Origin: Halothermothrix orenii H 168
GTDB taxonomy: Bacteria; Bacillota; Halanaerobiia; Halanaerobiales; Halothermotrichaceae
Direction of reading: 5' to 3'
DNA length: 64,000 nucleotides
Assembly: GCF_000020485.1 (NCBI RefSeq)
Contig: NC_011899.1
Coordinates: forward strand, 97,501-161,500
Below are positions 20,121 through 30,485 of the stretch, one piece after another (the first letter of the stretch is position 1; the number at the start of each line of letters is the position of its first letter). The position numbers were made by a program, and so were the translations under genes. The notes under the pieces are model-generated. The model was not told the DNA's origin and did no database searches. It worked only from the letters and a program-made list of their open reading frames with translations.

Positions 20121-20855
20121 ATGGCCCAGATTGAAGGCCGCAATCCAGTTATTGAAGCTATTAAAAGCGGGAGAACTATTAAAAAAATATTTATACAGGA
20201 AGGGGTCAGGGGTAAGAAAGTAGACAGGATAATAAAAGAAGCCAGCAGGTTTAATATTCCACTTCAAAAAGCCAAAAAGGATTTTCTGGATAAAAAGGCC
20301 AGGTCCCATTCCCATCAGGGTATTATAGCCATGGCTGATGATATTAAATATGTATCTCCCCGTGAAATGGTTGAAATTGCCAGGGAAAAAGGAGAAGATC
20401 CCTTTATTATAATACTTGATCAGGTACAGGATCCCCACAATCTCGGTGCTATAATTAGAACAGCTTATGCAGCAGGAGCCCATGGGCTGATTTATCCCCG
20501 GAAAAGGTCAGCCGACATTACCCCGGTTGTGACCAAAGCCTCGGCCGGAGCTGTTAATCACCTGCCTCTGGCTAAAGTCTCCAATATAAACTATACCATT
20601 GCTGACTTGAAAGATATGGGTCTATGGATAACGGGGACCGATGTCAGGGGGACCAGACCTTATTATTCTGCAGATTATAAAGGTCCAGTCGGACTTGTAA
20701 TTGGAAACGAAGGTAAGGGGATGCGTCGTCTGGTAAAAGAAAATTGTGACTTTGTGGTTAATATCCCCATGAGTGGTGAACTGGGGTCCCTCAACGCTTC
20801 AGTGGCAGCAGGGGTAGTTATTTTTGAGGTTGTCCGACAACGGCGCTCAACTTAA
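20121..20855 (+). CDS. rlmB: 23S rRNA 2'-O-ribose methyltransferase, RlmB/TrmH family
   Basis: This SPOUT-class enzyme methylates a ribose in 23S rRNA or tRNA using S-adenosylmethionine. An N-terminal L30-like substrate-binding region (IEGRNPVIEAI) is followed by the knotted domain with motifs LDQVQDPHNLGAIIRTA, GNEGKGM and IPMSGELGSLNASVA. The 244-residue length is typical. RlmB is the usual family name in this Firmicute cluster between cysS and sigH, but the exact nucleotide modified is not evident from sequence. Confidence 0.9.
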   Translation: MAQIEGRNPVIEAIKSGRTIKKIFIQEGVRGKKVDRIIKEASRFNIPLQKAKKDFLDKKARSHSHQGIIAMADDIKYVSPREMVEIAREKGEDPFIIILDQVQDPHNLGAIIRTAYAAGAHGLIYPRKRSADITPVVTKASAGAVNHLPLAKVSNINYTIADLKDMGLWITGTDVRGTRPYYSADYKGPVGLVIGNEGKGMRRLVKENCDFVVNIPMSGELGSLNASVAAGVVIFEVVRQRRST

Positions 20856-20861
20856 TACTGC

Positions 20862-20890
20862 TTGACTATGTTCTATTAAATAAGTATAAT
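20862..20890 (+). promoter_or_regulatory. Promoter of sigH
   Basis: TTGACT (20862-20867) and TATAAT (20885-20890) are spaced by 17 bases. The pair lies immediately after the rlmB stop and 28 bases before the sigH start. Confidence 0.85.
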
Positions 20891-20917
20891 AGAGATGTAT
20901 AAGGGAGGGGATCCTGG

Positions 20918-21565
20918 TTGAAGGGAAATGCACAGGAAAAATATGATTATGAAGATTATAATCAATTGGGGGATGAGGAGTTAGTAGAATTAGTCCATAA
21001 GGGAGATAAAATAGCTGAAGAAACACTGATAAAGAGATATAAAAATTTTGTCCTGGCCAAGTCTAGGTCTTATTTTTTGGTAGGAGCAGATAGAGAAGAC
21101 ATTGTCCAGGAAGGAATGATTGGGTTATATAAAGCTATTAGAGACTATAAGGTTGATAGACTGGCTTCTTTCCGGGCTTTTGCTGAATTATGCATTACCC
21201 GGCAGATTATTACAGCTATTAAAGCAGCTACCCGCCAGAAGCATCAGCCGTTAAATTCTTACGTTTCCTTAAACCGCCCTATTTATGATGAAGAATCGGA
21301 CCGGACCCTGCTGGATGTTCTAAATGGGGGAAAGCTTTCCGATCCTGAAGAACTTTTTGTGAGCAAGGAAACCTATAATTTAATTGAAAATAAAATTACT
21401 GAAATGCTTAGCCAGCTGGAATTAAATGTTCTCCAGGAATATCTTGAAGGCAAATCATACCAGGATATAGCCGAAAGTTTAGACAAGCACGTGAAATCAG
21501 TTGATAATGCACTTCAGCGGGTTAAGAGAAAGCTGGAAATTTTCCTGGAGAAACATAATATTTAA
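20918..21565 (+). CDS. sigH: RNA polymerase sigma factor SigH (Spo0H type)
   Basis: In spore-formers SigH directs early stationary-phase and sporulation genes. The 215-residue product has region 2 (VLAKSRSYFLVGADREDIVQ and FRAFAELCITRQIITAI) and a region 4 helix-turn-helix near the C-terminus (YQDIAESLDKHVKSVDNALQ). The gene position, after rlmB and before the ribosomal block, matches Bacillus. The start is TTG at 20918, seven bases after AAGGGAGGGG. Its presence suggests sporulation ancestry but does not prove that the organism sporulates. Confidence 0.94.
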   Translation: MKGNAQEKYDYEDYNQLGDEELVELVHKGDKIAEETLIKRYKNFVLAKSRSYFLVGADREDIVQEGMIGLYKAIRDYKVDRLASFRAFAELCITRQIITAIKAATRQKHQPLNSYVSLNRPIYDEESDRTLLDVLNGGKLSDPEELFVSKETYNLIENKITEMLSQLELNVLQEYLEGKSYQDIAESLDKHVKSVDNALQRVKRKLEIFLEKHNI

Positions 21566-21574
21566 TTTTCATTA

Positions 21575-21597
21575 TGCCACCATCCGGTGGTGCTTTT
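21575..21597 (+). terminator. Short hairpin terminator after sigH
   Basis: GCCACC and GGTGGTGC pair across an ATCC loop and are followed by TTTT. The T-run is short, so some read-through into tuf is possible. Confidence 0.65.
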
Positions 21598-21604
21598 ACA
21601 TAAT

Positions 21605-21640
21605 GACTGCTATAATTAAAAAGTATTTCTGGCAGCAGTC
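21605..21640 (+). promoter_or_regulatory. Extended -10 promoter of tuf copy 1 within an inverted repeat
   Basis: TGCTATAAT at 21608-21616 is an extended -10, without a good -35. GACTGCT (21605-21611) and AGCAGTC (21634-21640) form inverted arms that enclose the -10 and the likely start point. Confidence 0.5.
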
Positions 21641-21679
21641 ACTTGCATTACAAGACTAAAACAAGGAGGATGAAAAAGG

Positions 21680-22873
21680 ATGGCAAAAGAAAAATTTGAA
21701 AGGACAAAACCGCATGTTAATATTGGAACCATAGGTCACGTAGACCACGGTAAGACTACTTTAACAGCAGCGATAACAGCTGTATTATCAAATCTGGGTA
21801 GTGCTGAAGTAATGCCCTTTGATTCTATCGATAATGCACCTGAAGAAAAAGAAAGAGGAATAACCATTGCTACCTCTCACGTTGAATATGAGACTGCTAA
21901 TAGGCACTATGCCCACGTTGACTGTCCAGGTCATGCTGACTATGTAAAGAATATGATTACCGGGGCCGCCCAGATGGACGGAGCTATTCTGGTAGTATCA
22001 GCAGCAGACGGACCGATGCCCCAGACCAGAGAACATATTCTTCTGGCCCGTCAGGTAGGTGTACCGAGCATAGTTGTCTTTTTAAACAAGGCCGATATGG
22101 TAGATGACGAAGAGTTAATTGAGCTGGTAGAGATGGAAGTAAGGGAATTATTAAATGAATATGAATTCCCTGGAGATGACGTACCGGTAATAGTTGGATC
22201 AGCATTACAGGCTCTTGAAAATCCTGATCCTGAAGGAGAATGGGGTAAGAAGATCATTGAACTTATGGAAGCAGTAGATGAATACATTCCCGAACCAGAA
22301 AGGGATAAAGACAAACCATTCTTGATGCCAGTAGAAGACGTATTCAGTATTACCGGACGTGGAACAGTAGCTACCGGTAGGGTAGAGAGAGGAACCTTAC
22401 ATCCCGGTGACGAGGTAGAAATTATCGGGATTAAAGAGACCCAGGAGACCGTAGTAACCGGGGTAGAGATGTTCCGTAAGTTACTGGATGAAGCGGTAGC
22501 AGGAGATAACATTGGAGCCCTGTTAAGGGGTATAGGAAGAGATGAGATAGAAAGGGGTCAGGTATTAGCCAAGCCAGGGAGTATAACCCCACATACCCAC
22601 TTCAAGGCTGAGGTATATGTTCTGACCAAAGAAGAAGGAGGAAGGCATACTCCATTTTTTGAAGGATACAGGCCCCAGTTTTATTTCAGGACCACAGACG
22701 TAACCGGGACTATCAGCTTACCAGAGGGAGTAGAGATGGTAATGCCCGGTGACAATGTAGAGATGGAAGTAAAATTAATTACTCCCATTGCTATGGAAGA
22801 AGGATTAAGGTTTGCTATCCGTGAAGGTGGCCGTACCGTTGGTGCCGGTGTTGTCAGCCAGATTATTGAGTAA
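21680..22873 (+). CDS. tuf: Elongation factor Tu, copy 1
   Basis: EF-Tu delivers aminoacyl-tRNA to the ribosome with GTP. G-domain motifs GHVDHGKT (near 19-26), DCPGHADY and NKADM are intact, and the length is 397 residues. The protein is identical to the second copy at 37487. The DNA from 21663 to the stop differs from that copy at one base only, a T at 21901 in an Asn codon. This copy is isolated between sigH and rpmG and has its own extended -10 and a hairpin after it. Confidence 0.98.
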   Translation: MAKEKFERTKPHVNIGTIGHVDHGKTTLTAAITAVLSNLGSAEVMPFDSIDNAPEEKERGITIATSHVEYETANRHYAHVDCPGHADYVKNMITGAAQMDGAILVVSAADGPMPQTREHILLARQVGVPSIVVFLNKADMVDDEELIELVEMEVRELLNEYEFPGDDVPVIVGSALQALENPDPEGEWGKKIIELMEAVDEYIPEPERDKDKPFLMPVEDVFSITGRGTVATGRVERGTLHPGDEVEIIGIKETQETVVTGVEMFRKLLDEAVAGDNIGALLRGIGRDEIERGQVLAKPGSITPHTHFKAEVYVLTKEEGGRHTPFFEGYRPQFYFRTTDVTGTISLPEGVEMVMPGDNVEMEVKLITPIAMEEGLRFAIREGGRTVGAGVVSQIIE

Positions 22874-22927
22874 AAATATCTCCCTCTCTTAGTTGAGATA
22901 GTTTAACAGGAATGGTTTGGACAATAA

Positions 22928-22958
22928 AAGCATGTGCTCTTTGGTGGAGCACATGCTT
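22928..22958 (+). terminator. Strong 12-bp hairpin after tuf copy 1
   Basis: AAGCATGTGCTC and GAGCACATGCTT are perfect arms around a TTTGGTG loop. The T-run after it is weak (AAAAATTG follows), so it may act as a processing or partial termination site. Confidence 0.65.
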
Positions 22959-22969
22959 AAAAATTGATG

Positions 22970-22998
22970 TTGACATTTTTCAGGTAATGTGATAAATT
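22970..22998 (+). promoter_or_regulatory. Promoter of rpmG-secE-nusG
   Basis: TTGACA (22970-22975) is followed after 17 bases by TAAATT (22993-22998). It lies about 80 bases before rpmG and after the tuf hairpin. Confidence 0.65.
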
Positions 22999-23079
22999 AA
23001 TTAAGGTTGTAACCAGAAAGCATTTCCTTCCAGTAACAATAAAAGATCTTTCTGTTTTAAGATGAGGGGGTGGCAATAC

Positions 23080-23229
23080 ATGAGGGAAATAATTACACTT
23101 GAGTGTACCGAATGTAAAAATCGTAATTATACCACTACCAAAAACAAGAATAATACCCGGGAAAGACTGGAACTAAAAAAATATTGCAAGCACTGTCAGA
23201 AACATACACTACATCGGGAGACAAAGTAG
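23080..23229 (+). CDS. rpmG: 50S ribosomal protein L33
   Basis: L33 binds near the E site of the large subunit. This 49-residue gene starts at ATG 23080 after GAGGGGGTGG. It has the zinc-binding form with C9/C12 and C36/C39, and the typical basic composition with ENT-like [17 protein letters not shown]. It begins the rpmG-secE-nusG run, the usual order in Firmicutes. Confidence 0.95.
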   Translation: MREIITLECTECKNRNYTTTKNKNNTRERLELKKYCKHCQKHTLHRETK

Positions 23230-23325
23230 TTTTACTGTGGAGAGAATGTTGATAGGTAGTAGGTGAGGATAGTTTGCTAATAGAATCTAACTTCTATATA
23301 CTAAAATAATGAGGGTGGGAATGTT

Positions 23326-23526
23326 ATGGCAGGTCTCAGTTTTTTCGGGAAAATAAAGAAATTTTTCCGTAATTTCAAGGCTGAACTGAAGAAAGTTAAC
23401 TGGCCTAGAAAAAAAGAGTTATCATCTTATACAGCAGTAGTGCTGGTTACTGTTGTGGCTTTGATTATTTTTATAGGGGTAATGGATTATATCTTAACAA
23501 GTATAATTACCCCACTTATTATGTAG
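23326..23526 (+). CDS. secE: Preprotein translocase subunit SecE
   Basis: SecE clamps SecY in the membrane translocon. This short bacterial form of 66 residues has a basic amphipathic helix (FFRNFKAELKKVNWPRKKEL, with the conserved KKVxWP motif) and one membrane helix at about 36-62. GAGGGTGGG precedes the ATG. nusG follows after 40 bases. Confidence 0.95.
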   Translation: MAGLSFFGKIKKFFRNFKAELKKVNWPRKKELSSYTAVVLVTVVALIIFIGVMDYILTSIITPLIM

Positions 23527-23566
23527 GTAAGGAGGTGGGGGTGTACCTACCTGGTAGGTCTTTATT

Positions 23567-24097
23567 ATGGAAGAAGAAAAGAAGTGGTATGTAGTTCATA
23601 CTTATTCCGGTCACGAAAATAAAGTTAAGGCAAATCTGGAAAAACGCATTAAGGCAACTGATATGGAAGATAAGATTTTTAGAATACTTGTTCCTACCGA
23701 AGAAAAAATAGAAAGTAAAAAAGGCAAACAGAAAAAAGTAGAAAAGAGAATATTTCCCGGTTATGTTCTGGTAGAGATGATTATGACAGATGACTCCTGG
23801 TATGTTGTTAGAAATACTCCAGGTGTAACTGGTTTTGTAAGTAGTGGGACCAAACCTTTACCCTTACAGCCTGAAGAAGCCAAACACATCCTTAGAGGAA
23901 TGGGAATTGAAGATGATAAAATTGAATTGGACTTCGGGGTTGGAGATAAAGTAAAAATAGTTGATGGCCCCTTTGAAGAATTTATTGGAGAAATTAAAGA
24001 GGTACACCCACAACAGAGCAAGGTAAAGGTATTAGTTTCTATGTTTGGTAGAGAGACTCCCCTTGAGCTGGAGTTCTCCCAGATTGAGAAAATATAA
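23567..24097 (+). CDS. nusG: Transcription termination/antitermination protein NusG
   Basis: NusG binds RNA polymerase and couples it to Rho or the ribosome. The N-terminal NGN domain begins KKWYVVHTYSGHENKVKANL, and the C-terminal KOW domain is seen at about 125-160 (VGDKVKIVDGPFEEFIG). The length of 176 residues is standard. The order secE-nusG-rplK-rplA is conserved. Confidence 0.97.
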   Translation: MEEEKKWYVVHTYSGHENKVKANLEKRIKATDMEDKIFRILVPTEEKIESKKGKQKKVEKRIFPGYVLVEMIMTDDSWYVVRNTPGVTGFVSSGTKPLPLQPEEAKHILRGMGIEDDKIELDFGVGDKVKIVDGPFEEFIGEIKEVHPQQSKVKVLVSMFGRETPLELEFSQIEKI

Positions 24098-24125
24098 CGG
24101 TTGGTCATAGAAAGGAGGGATAGTA

Positions 24126-24548
24126 ATGGCCAAGAAAGTAATTGGGAAAATTAAGTTACAGATTCCGGCTGGAAAAGCAAACCCAGCACCTCCGGTTGGT
24201 CCAGCCCTGGGTCAGCATGGGGTTAATATTATGGAGTTCTGTAAAGCATTTAACGCTAAAACACAGGATCAGGCAGGAATGATTATTCCGGTTGAAATTA
24301 CTGTCTATGCCGACCGTTCTTTTGATTTTATTACCAAGACACCACCTGCATCTGATTTACTCAAAAAAGCTGCCGGTCTGGAAAGGGCTTCCGGTCAGCC
24401 TAATATTAACAAGGTCGGAACTGTAACCAAGGAAGATATTAAAGAGATTGCTGAACTTAAAATGCCTGACTTAAATGCAGGAAGTTTAGAAGCAGCTATG
24501 AGAATGATTGAAGGTACTGCCCGTAGTATGGGTATAGTTGTTAAATAA
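24126..24548 (+). CDS. rplK: 50S ribosomal protein L11
   Basis: L11 forms the GTPase-associated centre with 23S rRNA. The proline-rich N-terminal loop ([20 protein letters not shown]) that contacts elongation factors and thiopeptides is conserved, and the 140-residue length is normal. GAAAGGAGGGATAGTA precedes the ATG. Confidence 0.98.
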   Translation: MAKKVIGKIKLQIPAGKANPAPPVGPALGQHGVNIMEFCKAFNAKTQDQAGMIIPVEITVYADRSFDFITKTPPASDLLKKAAGLERASGQPNINKVGTVTKEDIKEIAELKMPDLNAGSLEAAMRMIEGTARSMGIVVK

Positions 24549-24622
24549 TTTTGTTTAGATGTTAAAAAATACGATTAGTGGGAGGATGCAAATCCGTTAA
24601 AGACCACAAGGAGGAGATAATA

Positions 24623-25330
24623 ATGGCTAAACATGGTAAACGCTATCAGGAGAGCAGGAAAAAGGTTGACAGGGAAAAATTATACTCTCCCGCCGATGCC
24701 CTTGAGCTTGTTAAAGATATTGCCAGTGCCAATTTCGATGAAACAGTAGACCTGGCTGTTAAACTCGGGGTTGATCCCAAACACGCTGATCAAAATGTAA
24801 GGGGAGCAGTTGTTCTGCCTAAAGGTACCGGAAAAGAGGTTAAGGTTATTGTTTTTGCTAAAGGTGAAAAGGCAAAGGAAGCTGAAGAAGCCGGTGCCGA
24901 TGTCGTTGGTGCCGACGATCTGGCAGAGAAGATAAAAGGTGGCTGGCTGGATTTTGATGTAGCCATTGCTACCCCTGATATGATGAGTGTTGTTGGTAAA
25001 TTAGGTAGAATACTGGGACCTAAAGGTTTAATGCCAAATCCCAAGGTGGGAACAGTAACTTTTGAGCTGGAAAAGGCAGTCAAAGATGCTAAAGCCGGTA
25101 AAATCGAATACAGGGTAGACAAGAATGGTAATATTCACCTGCCCATAGGTAAGGTATCTTTCCCTGTCGATGATTTAATGGAAAATTTCAAAACCATTAT
25201 TGATGTTTTATTGAGAGAGAGACCTGCTTCCGCCAAGGGGCGTTATATGAGAAGTGTTACAGTTTCCTCAACCATGGGACCTGGTATCAAGGTAGATCCG
25301 AACCAGGCTATTGATTTAATCCGAAAATAA
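24623..25330 (+). CDS. rplA: 50S ribosomal protein L1
   Basis: L1 forms the mobile stalk at the E site and often binds its own mRNA as a repressor. I chose ATG 24623 (235 residues), which follows AAGGAGGAG; a frame opening at GTG 24578 would contain that site. The central [14 protein letters not shown] motif is intact. The next transcript begins with a promoter only five bases after the stop. Confidence 0.97.
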   Translation: MAKHGKRYQESRKKVDREKLYSPADALELVKDIASANFDETVDLAVKLGVDPKHADQNVRGAVVLPKGTGKEVKVIVFAKGEKAKEAEEAGADVVGADDLAEKIKGGWLDFDVAIATPDMMSVVGKLGRILGPKGLMPNPKVGTVTFELEKAVKDAKAGKIEYRVDKNGNIHLPIGKVSFPVDDLMENFKTIIDVLLRERPASAKGRYMRSVTVSSTMGPGIKVDPNQAIDLIRK

Positions 25331-25334
25331 ACCC

Positions 25335-25364
25335 TTGACAATATAATTTGTTATGTGTTATTAT
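25335..25364 (+). promoter_or_regulatory. Promoter of the rplJ-rplL operon
   Basis: TTGACA (25335-25340) is followed after 18 bases by TATTAT (25359-25364) with TGT just before it. It starts right after the rplA stop and drives the L10 leader. Confidence 0.75.
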
Positions 25365-25384
25365 TTGTTAGGTAAAAACAGAAT

Positions 25385-25525
25385 AGCCGTTCTTAACCGT
25401 AGACAGCAGGGGTCAAAAAGACTTAATAATCCTGCCGAGGTTAATGGTTTGTTTGATGGGGTTTTTCATAACCATGCCCCGGATAGCCAGTCATTACTAC
25501 CTCCTGTCTATAGGGAGGTTTTTTT
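25385..25525 (+). ncRNA. L10 leader with attenuator upstream of rplJ
   Basis: The segment contains CCGTAGACAGCAGG and, after about 20 bases, CCTGCCGAGGT, the characteristic pairing of the Rfam L10 leader family. L10 bound with L7/L12 is known to bind this leader and lower expression of its own operon. It ends in a terminator-like hairpin, ACCTCC (25499-25504) with GGAGGT (25514-25519), followed by seven T, just before the rplJ binding site. This suggests attenuation in addition to translational control. Confidence 0.88.
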
Positions 25526-25576
25526 AATGCAGTTAGAAATAAAATACATTGGTATGACTTAAGGGGGTGAAAGGCA

Positions 25577-26095
25577 TTGCCTAGACCGGAAAAGGAAGCA
25601 GTTGTTAACGAGCTAACCGATAAACTCAGCAGTGCTAAATCTCTGGTTCTGACAGATTATAAGGGACTGGATGTAGCTACCATTACTGAGTTGAGAGCAA
25701 AGTTAAGAGAAGCTGGTGTTGAGTACAGGGTTGTTAAAAATACCCTGGCCAGAATAGCGGCCAAAAAGGCTGAAATTGAAGAGATTAATGAGGTTTTAGT
25801 CGGACCAACTGCAATTGCATTTGGTATTGAAGATGCTGTATCACCGGCAAAGGTGCTTGTGGATTTTGCCAAAGAACATGAAGAACTTGAAATTAAGGGT
25901 GGCGTACTTAATGGTGAAGTAATTGATGATGAAAAAATAAAATCACTGGCCAAGATCCCACCGAGAGAAGAGTTGCTGGCAAAGGCTTTTGCCGGTATGA
26001 AGGCTCCTTTGACCGGATTTGTTAATGTCTTGCAGGGTAATATTAGAAATCTTGTTAATGTCTTAAACCAGATCAAGGATCAAAAGGATGAGTAA
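25577..26095 (+). CDS. rplJ: 50S ribosomal protein L10
   Basis: L10 anchors the L7/L12 stalk to 23S rRNA. The 172-residue product has the typical [16 protein letters not shown] segment and a C-terminal helix that binds L12 dimers. The start codon is TTG at 25577, with AAGGGGGTGA about seven bases earlier. It is regulated by the leader just upstream. Confidence 0.96.
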
Positions 26096-26155
26096 TTTTT
26101 AAGGTTTTTAACTACTTTATATTAATTAGAAAAAATTATTAAGGAGGCTCATAAA

Positions 26156-26527
26156 ATGACTAAAGAGGAAATTATTGAAGCAATTGAAAATATGACTGTA
26201 CTGGAACTGGCCGAGCTGGTTGAAGAGTTAGAAGAAAAATTTGGTGTATCTGCTGCAGCTCCAGTTGCTATGGCTGCAGTTCCGGGAGCTCAGGGTGGTG
26301 AACAGCAGGAAGAAAAAACTGAATTTGATGTTCACCTTGCTGAAATTGGTGGTAAGAAGATTAATGTTATTAAGGTTGTTCGTGAAGTTACCGGTCTGGG
26401 ACTTAAAGATGCTAAAGCCCTCGTTGACGATGCTCCTACCAATGTTAAAGAAGGCGTCAGCAAAGAAGAAGCTGAAGAAATTAAATCCAAGCTCGAAGAT
26501 GCCGGGGCTACTGTTGAGTTAAAATAA
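26156..26527 (+). CDS. rplL: 50S ribosomal protein L7/L12
   Basis: L7/L12 is the multicopy stalk protein that recruits translational GTPases. The N-terminal dimer helix, the Ala/Gly-rich hinge (residues about 36-55) and the C-terminal domain with [20 protein letters not shown] are all present in 123 residues. AAGGAGG precedes the ATG. A strong terminator follows, so rpoB has its own promoter. Confidence 0.98.
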   Translation: MTKEEIIEAIENMTVLELAELVEELEEKFGVSAAAPVAMAAVPGAQGGEQQEEKTEFDVHLAEIGGKKINVIKVVREVTGLGLKDAKALVDDAPTNVKEGVSKEEAEEIKSKLEDAGATVELK

Positions 26528-26553
26528 CCCCCCATCAAAGTTATAAGTAAATT

Positions 26554-26588
26554 AAAAAAGTACTCTGTTTTTACAGAGTACTTTTTTA
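26554..26588 (+). terminator. Strong terminator after rplL
   Basis: AAGTACTCTGT and ACAGAGTACTT are perfect 11-base arms around TTTT and are followed by TTTTT. It separates rplJL from rpoBC. Confidence 0.92.
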
Positions 26589-27152
26589 ATATTTATATAT
26601 TTTTACTGACTTTTTACTGACCTTCAGGAAAACAGGATAATAAATATATTATTAATATATAGAATCTAATACGGGTTATTAGTAATAAAGGGTACGGGGT
26701 AGTGGGGTATTGATATACCAGATTAATCGATATTAAAAAAGAATTAAACCTGGATTTTTAAATTAAATTTTTGGATTAATATTTTATGAAATTAGAAAAA
26801 ATAATCTTGACAAGACAGGACTGTTATGATAATATTATTAATTGTCGATAAGAATAGGAACAGTATGCAAATAAAGTATAATGACAGGGGTTTTTAATGG
26901 ATGTATAATATAAACTAAAAGGTAATACAGAAGGCTAGCACCTATATGTATAGTTAAGATCAGAACGGGTCATAATATATATATAGGGCTTTTTTCTAAC
27001 TTTATATGGTTATTATGAGGCAGGGTGTTTAGTTTACCTGCTTTATATAATGTATATATACATAAAAGCTTTATGCTTTATAACCTTAAGCTTTATAAAG
27101 CTTTATGTTTTTATAAGATCCTAATAAAATTGTATGTCCTGGGGGTGCAAAA
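26589..27152. other. Long AT-rich leader region before rpoB
   Basis: These 560 bases hold no convincing gene. They contain the promoter at 26807-26835 and an untranslated leader of more than 300 bases. Near the 3' end, 27064-27113 has several copies of AGCTTTAT around palindromic AAGCTT cores, and a TGTATATATACA palindrome precedes it. A possible regulatory RNA cannot be named from sequence alone. Confidence 0.6.
26807..26835 (+). promoter_or_regulatory. Promoter of rpoB-rpoC
   Basis: TTGACA (26807-26812) is followed after 17 bases by TAATAT (26830-26835). It is about 310 bases before the rpoB start. Confidence 0.75.
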
Positions 27153-30100
27153 ATGGCAAAGGGATTGAGGAGAGAAAGGTATAGTTTTGCTAAAATTGAG
27201 GATGCACATGAAGCACCTTATTTACTTAACACACAGATAAGCTCTTATAATTGGTTTCTGGAGGAAGGGTTAAAAGAAGTATTTGAAGAAATTTCACCAA
27301 TTGAGGATTTTTCTGAGAACCTTGTCCTGGAATTTGTCGATTACCATCTGGGAGAGCCCAAATACAATGAAGAAGAGTGCCGGGATAGGGATGCTACCTA
27401 TGCAGCACCCTTACAGGTAAAAGTAAGATTAATAAATAAAGATACCGGTGAAGTTAAAGAACAGGAAGTTTTTATGGGTGATTTCCCTTTAATGACAGAC
27501 AAGGGAACCTTTATTATTAATGGTGCCGAAAGGGTAGTTGTTAATCAGTTAATCCGGTCTTCAGGTGTTTATTTCGGGGAAGAGAGAACTAAAGATGGTA
27601 GGCGTCTCGTTTCTGCCAATATAATTCCTAATAGAGGGGCCTGGATTGAATTCGAGTATGATAAAAAACGAATTGTTTCAGTCAGGGTTGACAGAACCCG
27701 TAAAATGCCATCAACTGTACTCTTTAGAGCTCTTGGTTATGGAACAGATGCTGAATTAATAGATTTATTCGGTGAACATGAAGTTATACATGATACCCTT
27801 GAAAGGGATAACACTGATTCCCAGGAAGAAGCCCTGATTGAATTATATAAAAGGTTAAGGCCGGGTGAACCTCCCACTGTTGAAAGTGCTAAAAATTTAC
27901 TAGAATCATTATTCTTTGATCCCAAACGGTATGACCTGGCCCTTGTCGGAAGGTATAAAATTAATAAAAAGCTGGGCCTTGACATTGATCCTGATAAAAA
28001 ATGCCTTGATAAGAGGGATATTGTAGAAACAGTACGTTATTTGCTGAGAATTATAGATAATGATCCGGAGGCCAGTATTGATGATATAGATCATCTGGGG
28101 AATCGTCGTTTAAAGACTGTTGGAGAATTGTTACAAAATCAGTTCAGGATCGGTTTATCCAGAATGGAACGGGTTGTCAAGGAAAGAATGACTATTCAGG
28201 ACATAGATGTAGTAACACCCCAGGCTTTAATTAATACCAGACCAGTAGTGGCATCTATTCAGGAGTTTTTTGGAAGCAGTCAGTTATCTCAGTTTATGGA
28301 CCAGACCAATCCCCTGTCTGAACTGACCCATAAGAGGAGATTAAGTGCTCTTGGACCGGGTGGGTTAAGTCGAGACCGGGCCGGTTTCGAAGTCAGGGAC
28401 GTACATCACTCTCATTATGGTAGGATCTGTCCAATTGAGACACCGGAAGGTCCCAATATTGGTCTAATAGGATCAATGAGTACTTATGCCCGTACCAATA
28501 AATTTGGTTTTCTGGAAACACCATATAGAAAAGTAGTTAATGGTAAGGCAACCAATGAAATAGAATATTTAACTGCTGATGAAGAAGATAAATACACCAT
28601 TGCCCAGGCTAATGAACCCTTTGATGAAGATGGTAATTTCTTAAATGACCTTGTAATTGCCAGACATCGTGGTGATATTCTGGAAGTATCTCCTGAAAAA
28701 GTTGATTATATGGATGTTTCTCCAAAACAGCTAGTTGGGGTTTCTGCTTCAATGATACCCTTTTTAGAAAATGACGATGCTAACAGGGCCCTAATGGGAG
28801 CAAACATGCAGCGGCAGGCTGTTCCCCTTATTAAACCTGATGCCCCCATTGTGGCTACTGGAATGGAATATAGAGCGGCTAAAGACTCCGGGGTTGTAAT
28901 TATTGCAAAAAATTCAGGTGTAGTTACCAGGGTTACCGCTGATGAGATTGTCATTAAAACAGATGATGGTAAGATTGATACCTACAAAATCCTTAAATTT
29001 AAGCGTTCAAACCAGGGTAGTTGTATAAATCAGCGTCCTATAGTCCGGAAAGGCCAGCGTGTTGACAAAGGCGATGTTATCGCTGATGGTCCGTCAACAG
29101 ACCATGGTGAAATGGCCCTGGGACGTAATACTTTGATTGCCTTTATGCCCTGGGAAGGTTATAATTATGAGGATGCTATTTTAATCAGTGAAAAACTGGT
29201 TAAAGAAGATGCCTTTACTTCAGTTCACATAGAAGAGTATGAGGCTGAAGCCCGGGATACAAAACTTGGCCCTGAAGAAATTACCAGGGATATCCCCAAT
29301 GTTGGCGAAAATGCTCTTAAAAACCTTGATGAACGCGGTATAATCAGGGTAGGAGCAGAAGTAAAAGAAGGAGATATTCTGGTCGGCAAGGTTACCCCTA
29401 AAGGTGAAACCGAGTTATCAGCCGAAGAAAGGTTGTTAAGAGCTATCTTTGGTGAAAAGGCCAGGGAAGTCAGGGATACTTCCCTGAAAGTACCCCATGG
29501 TGAAGAAGGTATTATTGTTGATGTTAAAGTCTTTTCCAGGGAAAATGGAGACGAATTAAAGCCCGGTGTAAATAAACTGGTCAGGGTTTATGTAGCTACC
29601 AAACGCAAGATTTCTGTTGGTGATAAAATGGCCGGACGTCACGGTAATAAAGGTGTAATATCCAGGATTTTACCGGAAGAAGATATGCCCTTTTTACCGA
29701 ATGGTGAACCAGTTGAAGTAGTACTGAATCCCCTGGGTGTACCATCACGTATGAATATCGGGCAGGTTCTGGAAACTCATCTTGGACTTGCTGCCAAAGC
29801 CCTGGGGCTTTATGTTGAGACACCTGTATTTAATGGAGCTCTTGAAGAAGAAGTAGAAGATTTACTCGAAAAAGCCGGGTTTGACAGGGATGGCAAGACT
29901 GTTCTTTATGATGGGCGAACAGGTGAGCCCTTTGATAATAGAGTAACTGTTGGTTATATGTATGTTCTGAAACTCCACCATCTGGTAGATGATAAGATTC
30001 ATGCCCGTTCTACCGGACCTTATTCACTGGTTACCCAGCAGCCTCTTGGTGGTAAGGCTCAGTTTGGTGGCCAGAGGTTCGGTGAGATGGAAGTCTGGGC

Positions 30101-30425
30101 TCTGGAAGCATATGGTGCTGCCTACAGTCTGCAGGAAATGTTAACTATCAAATCAGACGATGTTGTGGGCAGGGTAAAAACCTATGAGGCCATTGTAAAA
30201 GGTGAAAATGTTCCTGAACCAGGAATTCCCGAATCGTTTAAAGTACTAATCAAAGAGATGCAGAGTCTTGGACTTGATGCCAAAATCTTCACCGAGGATG
30301 AGGAAGAACTGCAAATCGCAGAGGAAGAAGAAGAGTTTACTGATACTGCAAAAAAACTGGGACTTGATATGGATCTAAGTGATAACAATAAGAAAGGTTC
30401 TGAAAAAGATTCCAGTGAAGAATAA
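27153..30425 (+). CDS. rpoB: RNA polymerase beta subunit
   Basis: The beta subunit forms half of the RNA polymerase active cleft. The 1090-residue protein shows the rifampicin cluster ([20 protein letters not shown]), [14 protein letters not shown], and the C-terminal [18 protein letters not shown] that contacts beta prime. The rifampicin-contact residues look like the sensitive type. The C-terminal 50 residues are an acidic, low-complexity tail that varies among bacteria. rpoC starts 60 bases later. Confidence 0.98.
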   Translation: MAKGLRRERYSFAKIEDAHEAPYLLNTQISSYNWFLEEGLKEVFEEISPIEDFSENLVLEFVDYHLGEPKYNEEECRDRDATYAAPLQVKVRLINKDTGEVKEQEVFMGDFPLMTDKGTFIINGAERVVVNQLIRSSGVYFGEERTKDGRRLVSANIIPNRGAWIEFEYDKKRIVSVRVDRTRKMPSTVLFRALGYGTDAELIDLFGEHEVIHDTLERDNTDSQEEALIELYKRLRPGEPPTVESAKNLLESLFFDPKRYDLALVGRYKINKKLGLDIDPDKKCLDKRDIVETVRYLLRIIDNDPEASIDDIDHLGNRRLKTVGELLQNQFRIGLSRMERVVKERMTIQDIDVVTPQALINTRPVVASIQEFFGSSQLSQFMDQTNPLSELTHKRRLSALGPGGLSRDRAGFEVRDVHHSHYGRICPIETPEGPNIGLIGSMSTYARTNKFGFLETPYRKVVNGKATNEIEYLTADEEDKYTIAQANEPFDEDGNFLNDLVIARHRGDILEVSPEKVDYMDVSPKQLVGVSASMIPFLENDDANRALMGANMQRQAVPLIKPDAPIVATGMEYRAAKDSGVVIIAKNSGVVTRVTADEIVIKTDDGKIDTYKILKFKRSNQGSCINQRPIVRKGQRVDKGDVIADGPSTDHGEMALGRNTLIAFMPWEGYNYEDAILISEKLVKEDAFTSVHIEEYEAEARDTKLGPEEITRDIPNVGENALKNLDERGIIRVGAEVKEGDILVGKVTPKGETELSAEERLLRAIFGEKAREVRDTSLKVPHGEEGIIVDVKVFSRENGDELKPGVNKLVRVYVATKRKISVGDKMAGRHGNKGVISRILPEEDMPFLPNGEPVEVVLNPLGVPSRMNIGQVLETHLGLAAKALGLYVETPVFNGALEEEVEDLLEKAGFDRDGKTVLYDGRTGEPFDNRVTVGYMYVLKLHHLVDDKIHARSTGPYSLVTQQPLGGKAQFGGQRFGEMEVWALEAYGAAYSLQEMLTIKSDDVVGRVKTYEAIVKGENVPEPGIPESFKVLIKEMQSLGLDAKIFTEDEEELQIAEEEEEFTDTAKKLGLDMDLSDNNKKGSEKDSSEE

Positions 30426-30485
30426 TATAACTTTATTACTGGGTTTTAAAGGGTTTAAAAACTATTGAAGAAAGGGGAGAGGCCC

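Noticed and set aside
22051-22512. 153-codon ORF on the minus strand of tuf, repeated at 37858-38319
   Set aside because: It is a shadow of the EF-Tu frame, repeated only because the tuf genes are duplicated.
25353-25562. 69-codon ORF between rplA and rplJ
   Set aside because: It covers the L10 leader and its terminator hairpin and has no ribosome binding site.
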